Assembly: GCF_011369485.1 (NCBI RefSeq)
Contig: NZ_VXCA01000007.1
Location: 62,001-126,000, forward strand
DNA length: 64,000 nucleotides
Direction: 5' to 3'
Source of the DNA: Pseudomonas atagonensis
Lineage (GTDB): Bacteria; Pseudomonadota; Gammaproteobacteria; Pseudomonadales; Pseudomonadaceae
This document shows positions 8,300 to 17,844 of the stretch, one piece after another; positions within the stretch are counted from its first letter, which is position 1, and every line of letters begins with the position of its first letter. Made by a program: the position numbers and the translations under genes. The notes beneath the pieces were generated by a model. The model did not search any database, was not told where the DNA came from, and saw only the letters and a list, made by a program, of their open reading frames with translations.

Positions 8300-8588
8300 A
8301 TAGCGTTACGGCATGCAATCTCAAACCCAATGCCTTCATGACTTTCATGATAGTTGCGAATTCGGGATTGCCAGTGCTGCTCAACGCCTTGTAAAGACTT
8401 TCGCGGCCCAAACCTGCGTCCCGTGCTACTTGAGTCATGCCCTGGGCCCGGGCGATGTCATTGAGCGCAGCACGGATCAGAACGCCATCGCCTTCGTCGT
8501 CGTCAAAACAGGCGTCCAGATATGCCGCCATGTCCTCGGGAGTTTTGAGGTACTCGGCGGCGTCAAAACGAGCGAATTCTTCGGTCAT
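8298..8588 (-). CDS. HigA-like antitoxin (addiction module antidote)
   Basis: A 96-residue protein of the 'putative addiction module antidote' family. An acidic N-terminal half (YLKTPEDMAAYLDACFDDDEGDG) is followed by a helix-turn-helix with the family pattern IARAQGMTQVARDAGLGRESLYKALSSTGNP and then MKVMKALGLRL. It should bind its own promoter and neutralise the toxin encoded immediately upstream, 3 bases away. The toxin-first order is the HigBA arrangement. DNA binding and neutralisation follow from the family and are not shown here. Confidence 0.9.
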   Translation of the reverse strand: MTEEFARFDAAEYLKTPEDMAAYLDACFDDDEGDGVLIRAALNDIARAQGMTQVARDAGLGRESLYKALSSTGNPEFATIMKVMKALGLRLHAVTL

Positions 8589-8591
8589 GAT

Positions 8592-8894
8592 TTACTCCTC
8601 ATTTCCGATGTTATGTGCCATCTGCACGGCGCGTTTGATGTCTCTCTTTTGTGTCGATTTGTCGCCTCCAATCAGCAGCAGATAAATCACTTCACCTCGA
8701 CGTGTGAAATACATCCTGTAACCGGGGCCGTAATGAACACGCATTTCATAAACGGTATCACCGACGAACCCGCAGTCGCCGAAGTTGCCATGTTCGGCTG
8801 TTTTAATCCTGGAGATGATTCGGCCTTTCCCTTTGATGTCTTTCAAGGAGTCGAGCCATTCGGAAAATAGGCGGGATCGTTCAAAAGCGATCAT
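8592..8894 (-). CDS. RelE/ParE-family toxin (HigB-like)
   Basis: About 100 residues from ATG 8894, matching the family's usual start (MIAFERSRLFSEWLDSLKD); a TTG nine codons earlier has less support. Conserved elements are the helical N-terminus, ISRIKTAEHGNFGDCGFVGDTVYEMRV, the strand GYRMYFTRRGEVIYLLLIGGDKSTQ and a basic C-terminal helix. This family ('addiction module killer protein') is usually a ribosome-dependent mRNA endonuclease. It forms a toxin-first operon with the antitoxin 3 bases downstream. No truncation is seen, so the pair is probably functional. Confidence 0.9.
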   Translation of the reverse strand: MIAFERSRLFSEWLDSLKDIKGKGRIISRIKTAEHGNFGDCGFVGDTVYEMRVHYGPGYRMYFTRRGEVIYLLLIGGDKSTQKRDIKRAVQMAHNIGNEE

Positions 8895-9053
8895 GTTGGG
8901 ATCGTATTCCTTGGGATACAAGCTGGCAAGCCGCTTTTCTTGGCTGTCTGCTTGTCTGGATTAAAGGAACCGAAGTATTGAGTGGAGTGTGTGGTTAAAA
9001 ACAGTCGGCTGCGTCCTCAAAATTCGCAGGCAAATTCGCAGACAAATTTGAAG

Positions 9054-9782
9054 TCAGGAAAAGTCTGACGCCGTCAGGGCTTTAAGGACGTCAGACGTTG
9101 ATCCAAACTCCCGATCAACCCCCGCCAACTCCGGCCGCTTCAACACAAGCACCGGCACCCCACGCTCGCGCGCTACTTCCAGCTTCGGCTCGGTGGCGGT
9201 GCTGCCGCTGTTCTTGCTGATCAGCACATCAATCTGCCGCCGCTCGAACAGCTCCCGCTCATCCTCAAGCAGAAACGGCCCACGGGCGCCGATCACTTCG
9301 CAGCGTTCGTTGCCGGGGTAGACATCCAGGGCGCGCAAGGTCCAGAACTGCTCCACAGGGATTTCGTCGAGGTGTTGCAACGGCTCGCGACCGAGGGTGA
9401 ACAGCGGGCGGCGAAACGGTTTGAGCGCGACGATCAACTCGGCCCAATCGCTGACTTCGCGCCAGTCATCCCCCGCTTGTGGTTGCCACGCCGGGCGGCG
9501 CAGAGCCCAGCAGGGAGTGCCGGTGAGTTGCGCAGCGGAGGCGGCGTTCTGACTGATTTGTGCGGCGTACGGATGGGTGGCGTCGAGCAACAGATCGATG
9601 CCTTGGTCACGAATGAATTGCGCCAGACCTTCAGCGCCGCCATAGCCACCGACACGCACCTGACAGGTCAAGTCGCTCGGCACCCGGCCAACTCCGGCCA
9701 GGCTGTAAATGTGTTCGTGGCCCAACGTGCGGGCGATGGCCAGCGCTTCAGTCACGCCGCCCAGCAGCAGAATCCGCTTCAT
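9054..9782 (-). CDS. cobK: Precorrin-6A reductase CobK (CbiJ)
   Basis: NADPH-dependent reduction of precorrin-6A to dihydroprecorrin-6 in cobalamin ring synthesis. The N-terminal [18 protein letters not shown] is the family nucleotide-site start. [17 protein letters not shown] is the CobK/CbiJ signature, and [31 protein letters not shown] is the conserved C-terminal block. Length (242) is normal. The start overlaps the cbiD stop by 4 bases (ATGA), so translation is coupled. It is last in the cobL-cbiD-cobK operon. Confidence 0.95.
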   Translation of the reverse strand: MKRILLLGGVTEALAIARTLGHEHIYSLAGVGRVPSDLTCQVRVGGYGGAEGLAQFIRDQGIDLLLDATHPYAAQISQNAASAAQLTGTPCWALRRPAWQPQAGDDWREVSDWAELIVALKPFRRPLFTLGREPLQHLDEIPVEQFWTLRALDVYPGNERCEVIGARGPFLLEDERELFERRQIDVLISKNSGSTATEPKLEVARERGVPVLVLKRPELAGVDREFGSTSDVLKALTASDFS

Positions 9783-10876
9783 TGAAAACCTCCGGCATGA
9801 CCAACAATTCCACCCTGTCGATCAATCGCAAACACTTCGACCTGAACCTGCGCCGGCACCACGCTGCGAGCGAAATTCAACGCGTGGCGACAGACCTCAT
9901 CGCCCAGCGCGATCCCCGCAGCACTGGCCATCGCCAATGCCTGCTGGCTGGTGTTGCCCTCACGAATGCCTTGCTGCAAAAGCTCATCAGCGCCAATCGC
10001 CGCCGCCCACTGCGCCAGTTGCGGCAAGTCGATGCTCGAATGTCTTGAGTGCAGATCCATGTGCCCGGCCGCGAGTTTGCTGATCTTGCCGAAACCGCCG
10101 CACAGGCTCAGCTTGTCCACAGGCACTTTGCGCAAATGCTTGAGTACCGCACCGACGAAATCGCCCATTTCGATCAGGGCAATTTCCGGCAGGTTGTAGA
10201 CCCGGCGCATGGTGTCTTCACTGGCGTTGCCGGTGCACGCGGCAATGTGCAGATAGCCGTTGGTCTTGGCGACATCAATGCCCTGATGGATCGAGGCGAT
10301 GTACGCGGCGCAGGAAAACGGCCGGACGATGCCGCTGGTGCCGAGGATCGACAGGCCGCCGAGAATGCCCAGGCGCGGGTTCATGGTTTTCAGCGCCAGC
10401 GCTTCGCCGCCCTCGACATTTACCGTGACCTCGAAGCCACCGGCGTAACCCGTCTCGGCCGCCAGCAAGGAGAGGTGATCCGAGATCATCTTGCGCGGCA
10501 CCGGATTGATCGCCGGCTCACCGACGCCCAGCACAAGCCCGGGGCGGGTTACGGTGCCAACGCCCAGGCCGGCATTGAAACGTATTCCCGGCTCGGGCAG
10601 CAGGCGCACCCGCGAATAGAGCAGGGCGCCGTGAGTCACGTCGGGGTCGTCGCCGGCGTCCTTGATGGTTCCGGCCTCGGCGCCATCCTCGGTCAAACGA
10701 CAGAACTCCAGACGCATCTGCACCTGCTTGCCCTTGGGCAACACAATCTGCACGGCATCGGCGCCAACGCCGCCGAGCAACAGGCGGGCGGCGGCGAGGC
10801 TGGTGGCGGTGGCGCAACTGCCAGTGGTCAGACCGCTGCGCAGGGGCGCGGGTTGTTCGGCGGTTTCGTCACGCAT
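9779..10876 (-). CDS. cbiD: Precorrin-5B C1-methyltransferase CbiD
   Basis: Methylates C1 of the corrin ring using SAM. ATG 10876 gives the family start ([24 protein letters not shown]) and overlaps the cobL stop by 8 bases; longer upstream translations run into cobL and are rejected. Hallmarks are [39 protein letters not shown] and [10 protein letters not shown]. CbiD is typical of the anaerobic pathway, where CobF is used by classical aerobic producers, yet an aerobic CobG is encoded beside it. This mixed set is known in pseudomonads. It overlaps cobK by 4 bases. Confidence 0.95.
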   Translation of the reverse strand: MRDETAEQPAPLRSGLTTGSCATATSLAAARLLLGGVGADAVQIVLPKGKQVQMRLEFCRLTEDGAEAGTIKDAGDDPDVTHGALLYSRVRLLPEPGIRFNAGLGVGTVTRPGLVLGVGEPAINPVPRKMISDHLSLLAAETGYAGGFEVTVNVEGGEALALKTMNPRLGILGGLSILGTSGIVRPFSCAAYIASIHQGIDVAKTNGYLHIAACTGNASEDTMRRVYNLPEIALIEMGDFVGAVLKHLRKVPVDKLSLCGGFGKISKLAAGHMDLHSRHSSIDLPQLAQWAAAIGADELLQQGIREGNTSQQALAMASAAGIALGDEVCRHALNFARSVVPAQVQVEVFAIDRQGGIVGHAGGFQ

Positions 10877-12080
10877 CGAGGGGCTTGACCAGATCGAGCA
10901 GGGTGATCGGCAACGCCTGGCGCCAAGTGTCAAATTCGCCGAGGGGTTGTGCCTGCGCCACGTGAAGGCGTGTCAGCTCGCCGCCGAAGCGTTCGCGCCA
11001 GTTCATCAGGGCCACTTCACTTTGCAGGGTCACGGCGTTGGCCACCAGTCGACCGCCGGGCTTGAGCTGATCCCAGCAACGTTCGAAAACCCCTTCACGG
11101 GTCACGCCACCGCCGATGAAAATCGCGTCCGGGCGCTCCAGCCCATCGAGTGCCTGCGGTGCACGGCCGCGAATCAATTGCAGGCCAGGTACGCCCAGGG
11201 CATCGCGGTTGTGTTCGATCAGTTGCTGACGACCGTCGTCGGCTTCGATGGCCAGTGCCCGGCAACTCGGGTGCGCGCGCATCCATTCGATACCGATCGA
11301 GCCGCTGCCGGCGCCGACATCCCAGAGCAGTTCGCCGGGAGTGGGGGCGAGACGGGCGAGGGTGATCGCGCGTACGTCGCGTTTGGTCAGTTGACCGTCG
11401 TGCCGGAATGCCGAGTCGGGCAGCCCGGCGAGGCGCGACAGGCGCGGGATATTCGCGTCGGCGAGGCATTCGATGGCGATGACGTTGAGGTCGGCTATCG
11501 GAGCGTCGTCCCAAGCGTTGGCGGTGCGGTCGATCCGCCGCTCGGCACTGCCGCCCAGATGTTCCAGCACGCTCAGGCGACTCGAACCGAAGCCGCGTTC
11601 GCGAAGCAATTGCGCGACCGCCGCCGGGCTCTGCCCATCATTGCTTAGCAGCAACAGCCGTACGCCACTGAACAATTGCGCATTGAGTGCCGCCAGCGGT
11701 CGGGCGACCAGCGACAGCGTCACCACGTCCTGCAAGGGCCAGCCGAGTCGCGCCGCCGCCAACGAGCAAGAGGACGGAGCAGGGAGGATCAGCATCTCGT
11801 CGCTCGGTACCTGGCGTGCAAGGCTGGCACCAACGCCGTAGAACATCGGGTCGCCGCTGGCCAGCACGCAGACAGATTCGCCACGCAGCGCCAGTACGGG
11901 CGTGAGGGAAAAAGGACTCGGCCACAATTGCCGTTCACCACGAATACAAACCGGCAACAAGTCCAGTTGACGCTGGCCGCCGACGATCCGCGAGGCGCTC
12001 ATCAGGGCACGCCGGGCGTTTTTGCCCAGGCCCTTGAAGCCGTCTTCACCGATTCCCACTACCGTCAGCCAGGGTGACAT
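10869..12080 (-). CDS. cobL: Precorrin-6Y C5,15-methyltransferase (decarboxylating) CobL
   Basis: Bifunctional enzyme that methylates C5 and C15 and removes the C12 acetate carboxyl. The N-terminal half is a CbiE-type tetrapyrrole methylase ([33 protein letters not shown]). The C-terminal half is a CbiT-type SAM methyltransferase ([40 protein letters not shown]). The 403-residue length fits the fused form. It is first in the minus-strand operon and is transcribed divergently from cobG across 131 bases. Confidence 0.96.
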   Translation of the reverse strand: MSPWLTVVGIGEDGFKGLGKNARRALMSASRIVGGQRQLDLLPVCIRGERQLWPSPFSLTPVLALRGESVCVLASGDPMFYGVGASLARQVPSDEMLILPAPSSCSLAAARLGWPLQDVVTLSLVARPLAALNAQLFSGVRLLLLSNDGQSPAAVAQLLRERGFGSSRLSVLEHLGGSAERRIDRTANAWDDAPIADLNVIAIECLADANIPRLSRLAGLPDSAFRHDGQLTKRDVRAITLARLAPTPGELLWDVGAGSGSIGIEWMRAHPSCRALAIEADDGRQQLIEHNRDALGVPGLQLIRGRAPQALDGLERPDAIFIGGGVTREGVFERCWDQLKPGGRLVANAVTLQSEVALMNWRERFGGELTRLHVAQAQPLGEFDTWRQALPITLLDLVKPLDA

Positions 12081-12211
12081 CTATATTCCTCTAAACACGC
12101 CGTTCCGACGGGCAGACTTTTCATGCCGCCGGACAAAGCAGGCATAATACCGCGCTTCGCCCGCGAAGCGCCTTTCTCACGCAGCCGGTCAGCCCCTTGA
12201 ACGAACGCCCG
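12081..12211. promoter_or_regulatory. Divergent cobL/cobG promoter region with hairpin
   Basis: The only spacer between the two cob operons, so it must hold both promoters. It contains a perfect 8-bp hairpin, GCGCTTCG with CGAAGCGC at 12152-12171 around a 4-base loop, without a T-run. No B12 box or cobalamin riboswitch could be recognised on either strand. No -35/-10 pair is convincing enough to place. Confidence 0.5.
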
Positions 12212-13510
12212 ATGTCCACCGCCATACGCCCCTCGGCTTGCCCGGGGTTGCTGCGTATCGTCCAGGCATTGGACGGTGGCATCTGCCGGATCAAGCTCAA
12301 TGGCGGTTCGATCACGGCGGATCAGGCTGATGCCGTGGCCAATGCCGCCGAACAGTTTGCCGGTGGGGCCATCGAGGCGACCAACCGCGCCAATCTGCAA
12401 ATCCGCGGCATCGGCGAGCAAAGCGCTGCGCTGATCGACCGTTTGCTCGCAGCGGGGCTCGGGCCACGCAGCGCTGCAGGTGACGATGTGCGCAACCTGA
12501 TGCTCAGCCCGACAGCCGGGATCGACCCGCAGCTGCGTTTCGACACTCGCGCACTGGCCGGGCAGATTCTCGACACCTTGCAAAGCCATCCGTGCTTTCA
12601 CCAATTGAGCGCCAAGTTCGCCGTGCAACTGGATGGCGGTGAAGCCCTGGCGATGCTCGAGCATCCGCATGATCTGTGGTTGTCCGCGTTCGAGCGTGAG
12701 GGCGAGACGTTGCTGGCGTTCGGCCTGGCCGGTTGCCCGACGGATCGTGCGGTTGGTGCCGTGTCACTGGAAAACGGCCATGCCTTGGTCGTTGCAGTGC
12801 TGGAGCTGTTCCTCGAGCTGGCCCGGCCGGAGCAGACGCGCATGCGCCATCTGCTTGATGAGCTGCCGATGCTGGCCTTTCTCGAACAACTGAGAGCGCG
12901 CGTGCCGATCAAGGCGATCAGCTATTGGCAGCGGGCGCGAACGGCAGACGATTTGCACATTGGCGCTCATCCGCAAGATACCGGCGATCTGGTGTATGTC
13001 GGCGCAGTGCCGCCGCTGGGGCGTCTTGATCCGCTGATGTTGCGCGGCGCAGCGCAGCTGGCCCGACAGTTTGGCGATGGCAGTCTGCGTTTCACGCCGT
13101 GGCAAAGTTTGCTGGTGCCGAATGTGAACCCTTCGGATGCTGCGCAAGTGCTGCAAAGTCTTGAGCAGCTCGGCTTGCTGGTTCGAGCAGACGAACCGCT
13201 GACGCGCCTCATTGCCTGCACCGGCTTCAGCGGTTGTGGCAAGAGCCTCGCCGATACCAAACACGATGCCCGGCGTCTGGCGGCCTTGTTGCCCTCGGGA
13301 TGCAGCGTGCACCTTTCCGGTTGCCCGCGCTCTTGCGCCGCCGCGCACTGTGCCCCGGCGACCTTGCTGGCCGTCAGTGCCGGGCATTACGACCTCTATT
13401 TTCGCGATGCAGCACTGCCGGGTTTCGGCGCGCTGCACGCACGCAACCTTACTATTGAAGCGGCCGCGACCTTGCTCGACGCCCGCTCCCGGAGCCCCCT
13501 TGATGCTTGA
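12212..13510 (+). CDS. cobG: Precorrin-3B synthase CobG
   Basis: Oxygen-dependent monooxygenase that makes precorrin-3B, marking the aerobic cobalamin route. It is a sulfite/nitrite-reductase-like protein of 432 residues. The Fe-S and heme-type cysteines are visible near the end: ACTGFSGCGKSLADTK and then HLSGCPRSCAAAHC. The internal half-repeats typical of this fold occur around residues 20-110 and 260-330. ATG 12212 (MSTAIRPSACPGLLR) is preferred over a TTG five codons earlier. The end overlaps cobH by 8 bases. Confidence 0.94.
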   Translation: MSTAIRPSACPGLLRIVQALDGGICRIKLNGGSITADQADAVANAAEQFAGGAIEATNRANLQIRGIGEQSAALIDRLLAAGLGPRSAAGDDVRNLMLSPTAGIDPQLRFDTRALAGQILDTLQSHPCFHQLSAKFAVQLDGGEALAMLEHPHDLWLSAFEREGETLLAFGLAGCPTDRAVGAVSLENGHALVVAVLELFLELARPEQTRMRHLLDELPMLAFLEQLRARVPIKAISYWQRARTADDLHIGAHPQDTGDLVYVGAVPPLGRLDPLMLRGAAQLARQFGDGSLRFTPWQSLLVPNVNPSDAAQVLQSLEQLGLLVRADEPLTRLIACTGFSGCGKSLADTKHDARRLAALLPSGCSVHLSGCPRSCAAAHCAPATLLAVSAGHYDLYFRDAALPGFGALHARNLTIEAAATLLDARSRSPLDA

Positions 13511-14129
13511 TTACATCCGCGACGGTCAGGAGATCTATCGCAACTCCTTCGCGATCATTCGCAGCGAGGCCAATCTGGCGCGCATTCCGGCCGATCTGGA
13601 AAAACTCGCCGTGCGGGTTATCCACGCCTGCGGCATGGTCGAAGCCGTCGACGGCCTGCAATTCTCCGAGGGCGCGGGCAAGGCCGGGCGCGATGCGCTG
13701 GCCGCCGGAGCGCCGATCCTTTGCGATGCGCGCATGGTCTCCGAAGGCGTAACCCGTGCGCGTCTGCCGGCCAACAATGAAGTAATTTGCACGTTGCGCG
13801 ACGAGAGCGTGCCGGACTTGGCTCGCGAGTTAGGCAATACACGCTCGGCTGCCGCGCTGGAGCTGTGGCGCCCGTATCTGGAAGGCAGCGTGGTGGTGAT
13901 CGGCAATGCGCCGACCGCACTGTTTTATCTGCTGGAAATGCTTGATGCCGGCGCACCGAAACCGGCGTTGATTCTTGGCTTTCCGGTGGGCTTTGTCGGC
14001 GCTGCCGAGTCGAAAGCAGCGCTCGCGGCCGACAGTCGTGGCGTGCCGTTTGTGATCATGCAAGGTCGTCTCGGCGGCAGCGCCATGGCCGCCGCCGCCG
14101 TTAACGCACTCGCCACGGAGATCGAATGA
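13503..14129 (+). CDS. cobH: Precorrin-8X methylmutase CobH
   Basis: Moves the C11 methyl to C12, giving hydrogenobyrinic acid. The protein is 208 residues from ATG 13503, the usual family size and start ([20 protein letters not shown]). The catalytic His lies in [13 protein letters not shown], and substrate-binding blocks FCDARMV-like ([18 protein letters not shown]) and [17 protein letters not shown] are present. It overlaps cobG upstream by 8 bases and cobI downstream by 4 (ATGA), which indicates tight translational coupling. Confidence 0.96.
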   Translation: MLDYIRDGQEIYRNSFAIIRSEANLARIPADLEKLAVRVIHACGMVEAVDGLQFSEGAGKAGRDALAAGAPILCDARMVSEGVTRARLPANNEVICTLRDESVPDLARELGNTRSAAALELWRPYLEGSVVVIGNAPTALFYLLEMLDAGAPKPALILGFPVGFVGAAESKAALAADSRGVPFVIMQGRLGGSAMAAAAVNALATEIE

Positions 14130-14860
14130 TGCAGGCCAAGGGACGTTTGATTGGCCTGGGCGTCGGCCCCGGTGATCCGGAACTGATCACCGTCAAGGCT
14201 TTGCGCCTGCTGCGTGAGTCGCCGGTGGTGGCGTACTTCGTCGCCAAGGGCAAGAAGGGCAACGCATTCGGCATCATCGAGGCGCACCTGCAGGACGCAC
14301 AAAATCTGTTGCCGCTGGTGTACCCGGTGACCACCGAAGTGCTGCCGGCACCGCTGTCTTACGAGCAAGTCATCAGCGACTTCTACGACGAAGCCGCCGA
14401 GACGGTGGCCGAGCACCTGGATGCCGGTCGCGATGTCGCGGTGATTTGCGAGGGGGATCCGTTCTTCTACGGTTCCTACATGTATCTGCATGATCGCCTG
14501 GCCACACGTTACGAAGCCCAGGTCGTGCCGGGCGTGTGCTCGATGCTCGGCGGTGCCTCGGTGCTCGGTGCGCCGCTGGTGTATCGCAATCAGAGCCTGT
14601 CGGTACTGTCCGGGGTACTGCCGCATGAAGAACTGAAACGACGTCTGGCCGATGCCGACGCGGCAGTGATCATGAAGCTGGGGCGCAATTTCCCCAAAGT
14701 GCGTCAGGTGCTCGAAGAGCTCGGTCTGGCCGAGCGGGCGTTGTACGTCGAACGCGCGACCATGGCCAATCAGAAAATTGTGCCGATCGATGAGGTCGAG
14801 CCGATGTCTTCGCCATACTTCTCGCTGATCATCGTGCCCGGCGAACGGTGGCAAGGCTGA
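14126..14860 (+). CDS. cobI: Precorrin-2 C20-methyltransferase CobI
   Basis: SAM-dependent methylation of precorrin-2 at C20. The 244-residue protein begins with the tetrapyrrole-methylase P-loop block ([19 protein letters not shown]). The second family block is [20 protein letters not shown], and [19 protein letters not shown] follows. The start overlaps cobH (ATGA) and the stop overlaps the cobJ start (TGATG). It is third in the cobGHIJ operon. Confidence 0.96.
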   Translation: MMQAKGRLIGLGVGPGDPELITVKALRLLRESPVVAYFVAKGKKGNAFGIIEAHLQDAQNLLPLVYPVTTEVLPAPLSYEQVISDFYDEAAETVAEHLDAGRDVAVICEGDPFFYGSYMYLHDRLATRYEAQVVPGVCSMLGGASVLGAPLVYRNQSLSVLSGVLPHEELKRRLADADAAVIMKLGRNFPKVRQVLEELGLAERALYVERATMANQKIVPIDEVEPMSSPYFSLIIVPGERWQG

Positions 14861-16560
14861 TGACTCACTCCACTCCCGCCATCGTCATTCTCGGTCAGGG
14901 CAGCCTGGCCACGGCACGGCGTATCCAACAGGTTTATCCCGGCGCACAGATTCACGGCCTCAGTGGTCGGGTCGAAGGCGCCGACTGCACCTATCAGGAA
15001 TTCGGCGCGACCCTGCGCACGCTTTACCAGCAGGACACGCCGATCATTGCCTTGTGCGCCGCCGGTATCGTCATCCGCACGCTGGCGCCGTTGCTTCTGG
15101 AAAAGGGCGTCGAGCCACCGGTACTGGCCGTTGCCGAAGACGGTAGCGCCGTGGTGCCGTTGCTCGGAGGGTTGGGCGGTGTGAATGTCATGGCCCGGGA
15201 AATCGCGGCCGGGCTTGAAGTCGTTGCGGCGATTACCACCAGCGGTGAATTGCGTTTCGGCACCTGCCTGCTCAATCCGCCGAGTGGTTACGCGTTGGCG
15301 GATCTGGAACTGGGCAAGCGCTTTGTTTCCGATCTGCTTGCCGGACACAGCGTGCGCGTCGAAGGTGCGGCGCCGTGGCTGGAGCAGGCGCAGTTGCCGG
15401 AAGATCCGCAGGCGCAACGTTCGATTCATGTGGGCAGCGCCGAGCGGCAAGTCAGTGCCAACGAATTGCTGATCTATCCGCGCAGTGTCGCGGTGGCGGT
15501 CAATGCCGATTTCGCTGATCTGCCGAACGCCGTTCGCGTGGCATTGCAGCAGGCGCACGTTGCACTGCAATCGCTGGCGTGTCTGCTGGCCGCTGACAGT
15601 CAAATGGCCTCGACGAGTTTGCGTGAGGCTGCGCTTGAACTGGGTGTGCCGCTGCGCTTCGTCAGCGCGCAAAATGACCTTGAGGCGCTGGCGACCGTTG
15701 CCGTCCCGGCGGCGAAGATCGTGAAGGTGAACAACCTGGCCATTGCGATTGCCGAACAACCGCTGGATGTCGCGAACGTCGGCCGTCCACGCGGTCGTCT
15801 GGCGGTAATCGGTCTCGGCCCCGGAGCGGCCGAACTGATGGTTCCCGCCGTCAAGGCCGAACTGGCCCGCGCCACGGACGTACTCGGTTATGAAACCTAT
15901 GTACGCATGGCCGGCCCGTTCCGTGACGATCAAGTGCAACACTGCACCGACAACCGCGAAGAGATGCAACGTGCTCGTCACGCGTTCAGGCTCGCGGCGC
16001 AAGGTCGTTCAGTGATTGTGGTGTCCTCGGGTGATCCCGGTGTGTTTGCCATGGCGGCAGCGGTGCTCGAAGCGCTGCACGAGTCGGATGATCCGGCCTG
16101 GCACAGCGTCGATCTGGAAATTCTCCCCGGCGTGTCCGCGTCGCTCGCTACCGCTGCGCAGGCCGGTGCCCCGTTGGGGCATGACTTCTGCGTGATGTCG
16201 CTGTCGGACAACCTCAAGCCGTGGTCGATCATTGAAAAGCGCCTTGATCTCGCTGCCGAGGCAGATCTGGCACTGGCCTTCTACAACCCGATCTCCCGGG
16301 CACGTCCGTGGCAATTGGGACGGGCGCTTGAAATTGTCGCGCAGCATCGTGCGCCTGCAACACCGGTGGTGTTGGGCCGCGATATCGGTCGTCCGGGACA
16401 GACGATGCGCGTCACCACATTGGGCCAACTCACACCCGAGCAGGTCGACATGCGCACCATGGTGCTGGTCGGTTCGTCCACTACCTGCGTATTCCCGCGT
16501 CCCGAAGGTGGAAACTGGGTTTATACCCCTCGCTGGTACGGCTTTAAGCCGGCAAGTTGA
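14860..16560 (+). CDS. cobJ: CbiG-CobJ fusion: precorrin-3B C17-methyltransferase
   Basis: The C-terminal half (about residues 312-566) is the CobJ tetrapyrrole methylase that contracts the ring, with LAVIGLGPGAAELMVPAVKAE, VVSSGDPGVFAMAAAVLEAL and ILPGVSASLATAAQAGAPLG. The N-terminal half (about 1-305) is CbiG-like: CAAGIVIRTLAPLL, VVPLLGGLGGVNVMAREIA, then a CobE/CbiG_C-type region ending AAKIVKVNNLAIA. Such fusions occur in other pseudomonads. CbiG opens the ring lactone in the anaerobic route, so its role beside an aerobic CobG is not obvious. ATG 14860 overlaps the cobI stop as TGATG; an upstream GTG at 14848 is less likely. Confidence 0.93.
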   Translation: MTHSTPAIVILGQGSLATARRIQQVYPGAQIHGLSGRVEGADCTYQEFGATLRTLYQQDTPIIALCAAGIVIRTLAPLLLEKGVEPPVLAVAEDGSAVVPLLGGLGGVNVMAREIAAGLEVVAAITTSGELRFGTCLLNPPSGYALADLELGKRFVSDLLAGHSVRVEGAAPWLEQAQLPEDPQAQRSIHVGSAERQVSANELLIYPRSVAVAVNADFADLPNAVRVALQQAHVALQSLACLLAADSQMASTSLREAALELGVPLRFVSAQNDLEALATVAVPAAKIVKVNNLAIAIAEQPLDVANVGRPRGRLAVIGLGPGAAELMVPAVKAELARATDVLGYETYVRMAGPFRDDQVQHCTDNREEMQRARHAFRLAAQGRSVIVVSSGDPGVFAMAAAVLEALHESDDPAWHSVDLEILPGVSASLATAAQAGAPLGHDFCVMSLSDNLKPWSIIEKRLDLAAEADLALAFYNPISRARPWQLGRALEIVAQHRAPATPVVLGRDIGRPGQTMRVTTLGQLTPEQVDMRTMVLVGSSTTCVFPRPEGGNWVYTPRWYGFKPAS

Positions 16561-16957
16561 AATCGCGCGGCCCACAGGTGGGGCCGCCTCTGCGACATCG
16601 CATATGCTCAAGGGCGGTAGGGGAATCCCTGATTCTGCGTACCTCTGCGCCCGTACGGCAACCGCTACCAACTGTTTCCATTTTCCAATGAACATCACGA
16701 CACCGGACTTGACCGTCAGATGTCCGTGGACGTTGTGTAATACATAACTTTAGTCAGTGAACGATCAATACTATTTGCTCGAAGGTGTGAGTAGTTCCAA
16801 GGCGTGTGCTTTTGGTTTTTAACATGGCGAATGAATTTAAGTTTGTGTCGGGTTGGTAGTTGTTTGTAGTGTCGATGTTGGTGTTTTGTTTGAGATGGAT
16901 CATTTTTTTAAAAGGCTCTTAAGGGTTTCCGGATTTAATAATTAAAAGGAATTTTAC
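16561..16957. other. Intergenic region, cobJ to the three-gene cassette
   Basis: A 397-bp gap with no convincing gene. Seven bases after the cobJ stop a GCGGCCC/GGGCCGC hairpin (16567-16587) lacks a T-run. Region 16612-16670 can fold further: GGTAG with CTACC as outer arms, plus inner GGGG/CCC and CGTAC/GTACG hairpins. From about 16740 the composition becomes clearly A/T-rich, marking the left edge of the cassette. A promoter for the next gene probably lies in 16800-16940, but no single -35/-10 pair stands out. Confidence 0.5.
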
Positions 16958-17737
16958 GTGAGTATTGATGCAAGCAATGTTCCGCCGCTGAATGAACGCC
17001 TGGATTTCTTGAGCGAAATTGAACTGAATGTAGCGGCTTCTGCGCGAAGGGTCAGAGCTTTTTCCGCTGATGGGGAGAAGGTAGTGAATGATAAGGCGCA
17101 AGGCGCCTTCGTAATGGGAGATACATTCCTGAACTTTATGGGCGGTTTGAGTCGGGGTGAGAAAAAAGCAATTAAAAATAGTATCAGGATTGCCCAGATC
17201 ATGAGTGATCGGTATGTGAATGAGAAACTTGATCTCACAGCCTGGTTGGACTTGTACATCAGAACACTTAATCATGTAGGTTGGTATACAGAGCGTAAGC
17301 CTGGAGAAAATAGGTATTCTGATTTTTCCGGAACTGTCTCCCGGAAAATGATTGAGGTGGTTGAGGCGTTGGGCAATGAGCCCATGCTTAATAATAGCCT
17401 GGCAGCTTTTTCGGCGCTGGAAAAACACCCGCTCGGATTGCTGTCCTATGCCAAGGCCACTTTATACGGTAAATCATTTCAAACAGTTCCTGCCGGGCTG
17501 GACGATGCCGGTCGAGTGAAGCTTGTTCTAAATCATGCGCGCCTTGAATCCCGGCGACAGGAGGAAAATTTTCTTTTTTTCCAATGGCGTGGCGGGGATG
17601 TACTGTTTCGCCATAATTATCTGAGTTTCTATCTGGATAGGGCTGCCTACGCGGAGACCCGTGAAAAAGTAGAAAGTATTCTGGAAGATGATGATATGGA
17701 TGAAATTGATATGCGGCTGGAACTCATGGATGTATGA
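16958..17737 (+). CDS. Unknown protein, cassette gene 1 (259 aa)
   Basis: No known family recognised. The start is GTG 16958, supported by AAAAGGA 7 bases upstream. The protein has no signal peptide and no clear transmembrane helix. By eye it aligns with the proteins of the next two genes: residues 49-110 (LSRGEKKAIKNSIRIAQIM ... WLDLYIRTLNHVGW) match 51-111 of gene 2. The following SDFSGTVSRKMIEVVEALG matches EETSSTGVTMSNVVLDIIK of gene 2. A beta-like segment FLFFQWRGGDVLFRHNYLSF and a helix YAETREKVESILEDDD close it. Coding is richer in A/T, with many AAA, AAT and ATT codons, unlike the flanking cob and marC genes, which suggests transfer. A cytoplasmic soluble protein of unknown role is the safest reading. 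Confidence 0.85.
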   Translation: MSIDASNVPPLNERLDFLSEIELNVAASARRVRAFSADGEKVVNDKAQGAFVMGDTFLNFMGGLSRGEKKAIKNSIRIAQIMSDRYVNEKLDLTAWLDLYIRTLNHVGWYTERKPGENRYSDFSGTVSRKMIEVVEALGNEPMLNNSLAAFSALEKHPLGLLSYAKATLYGKSFQTVPAGLDDAGRVKLVLNHARLESRRQEENFLFFQWRGGDVLFRHNYLSFYLDRAAYAETREKVESILEDDDMDEIDMRLELMDV

Positions 17738-17813
17738 GTGAGGTGGCGCTGATTTACTTGTTGAATCGTATTAAGGGTTGATGGGTTTTGAATGATTGTT
17801 TAGTTTTGTTCTT

Positions 17814-17836
17814 GAGTCGGATTTGACTCTATTTTT
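17814..17836 (+). terminator. Weak terminator-like hairpin between cassette genes 1 and 2
   Basis: GAGTC pairs with GACTC around GGATTT and is followed by TATTTTT. The stem is only 5 bp, so termination would be partial at best. Confidence 0.4.
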
Positions 17837-17844
17837 AAAAATTA

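Noticed and set aside
12081..12211. B12-responsive element in the cobL/cobG spacer
   Set aside because: Only a simple 8-bp hairpin is present; no riboswitch motif.
16560..16690. Possible cobalamin riboswitch after cobJ
   Set aside because: A GGGAA word and a CTGCGCCCG word appear in roughly suitable order, but there is no B12 box on either strand and the next gene is not a cobalamin gene.
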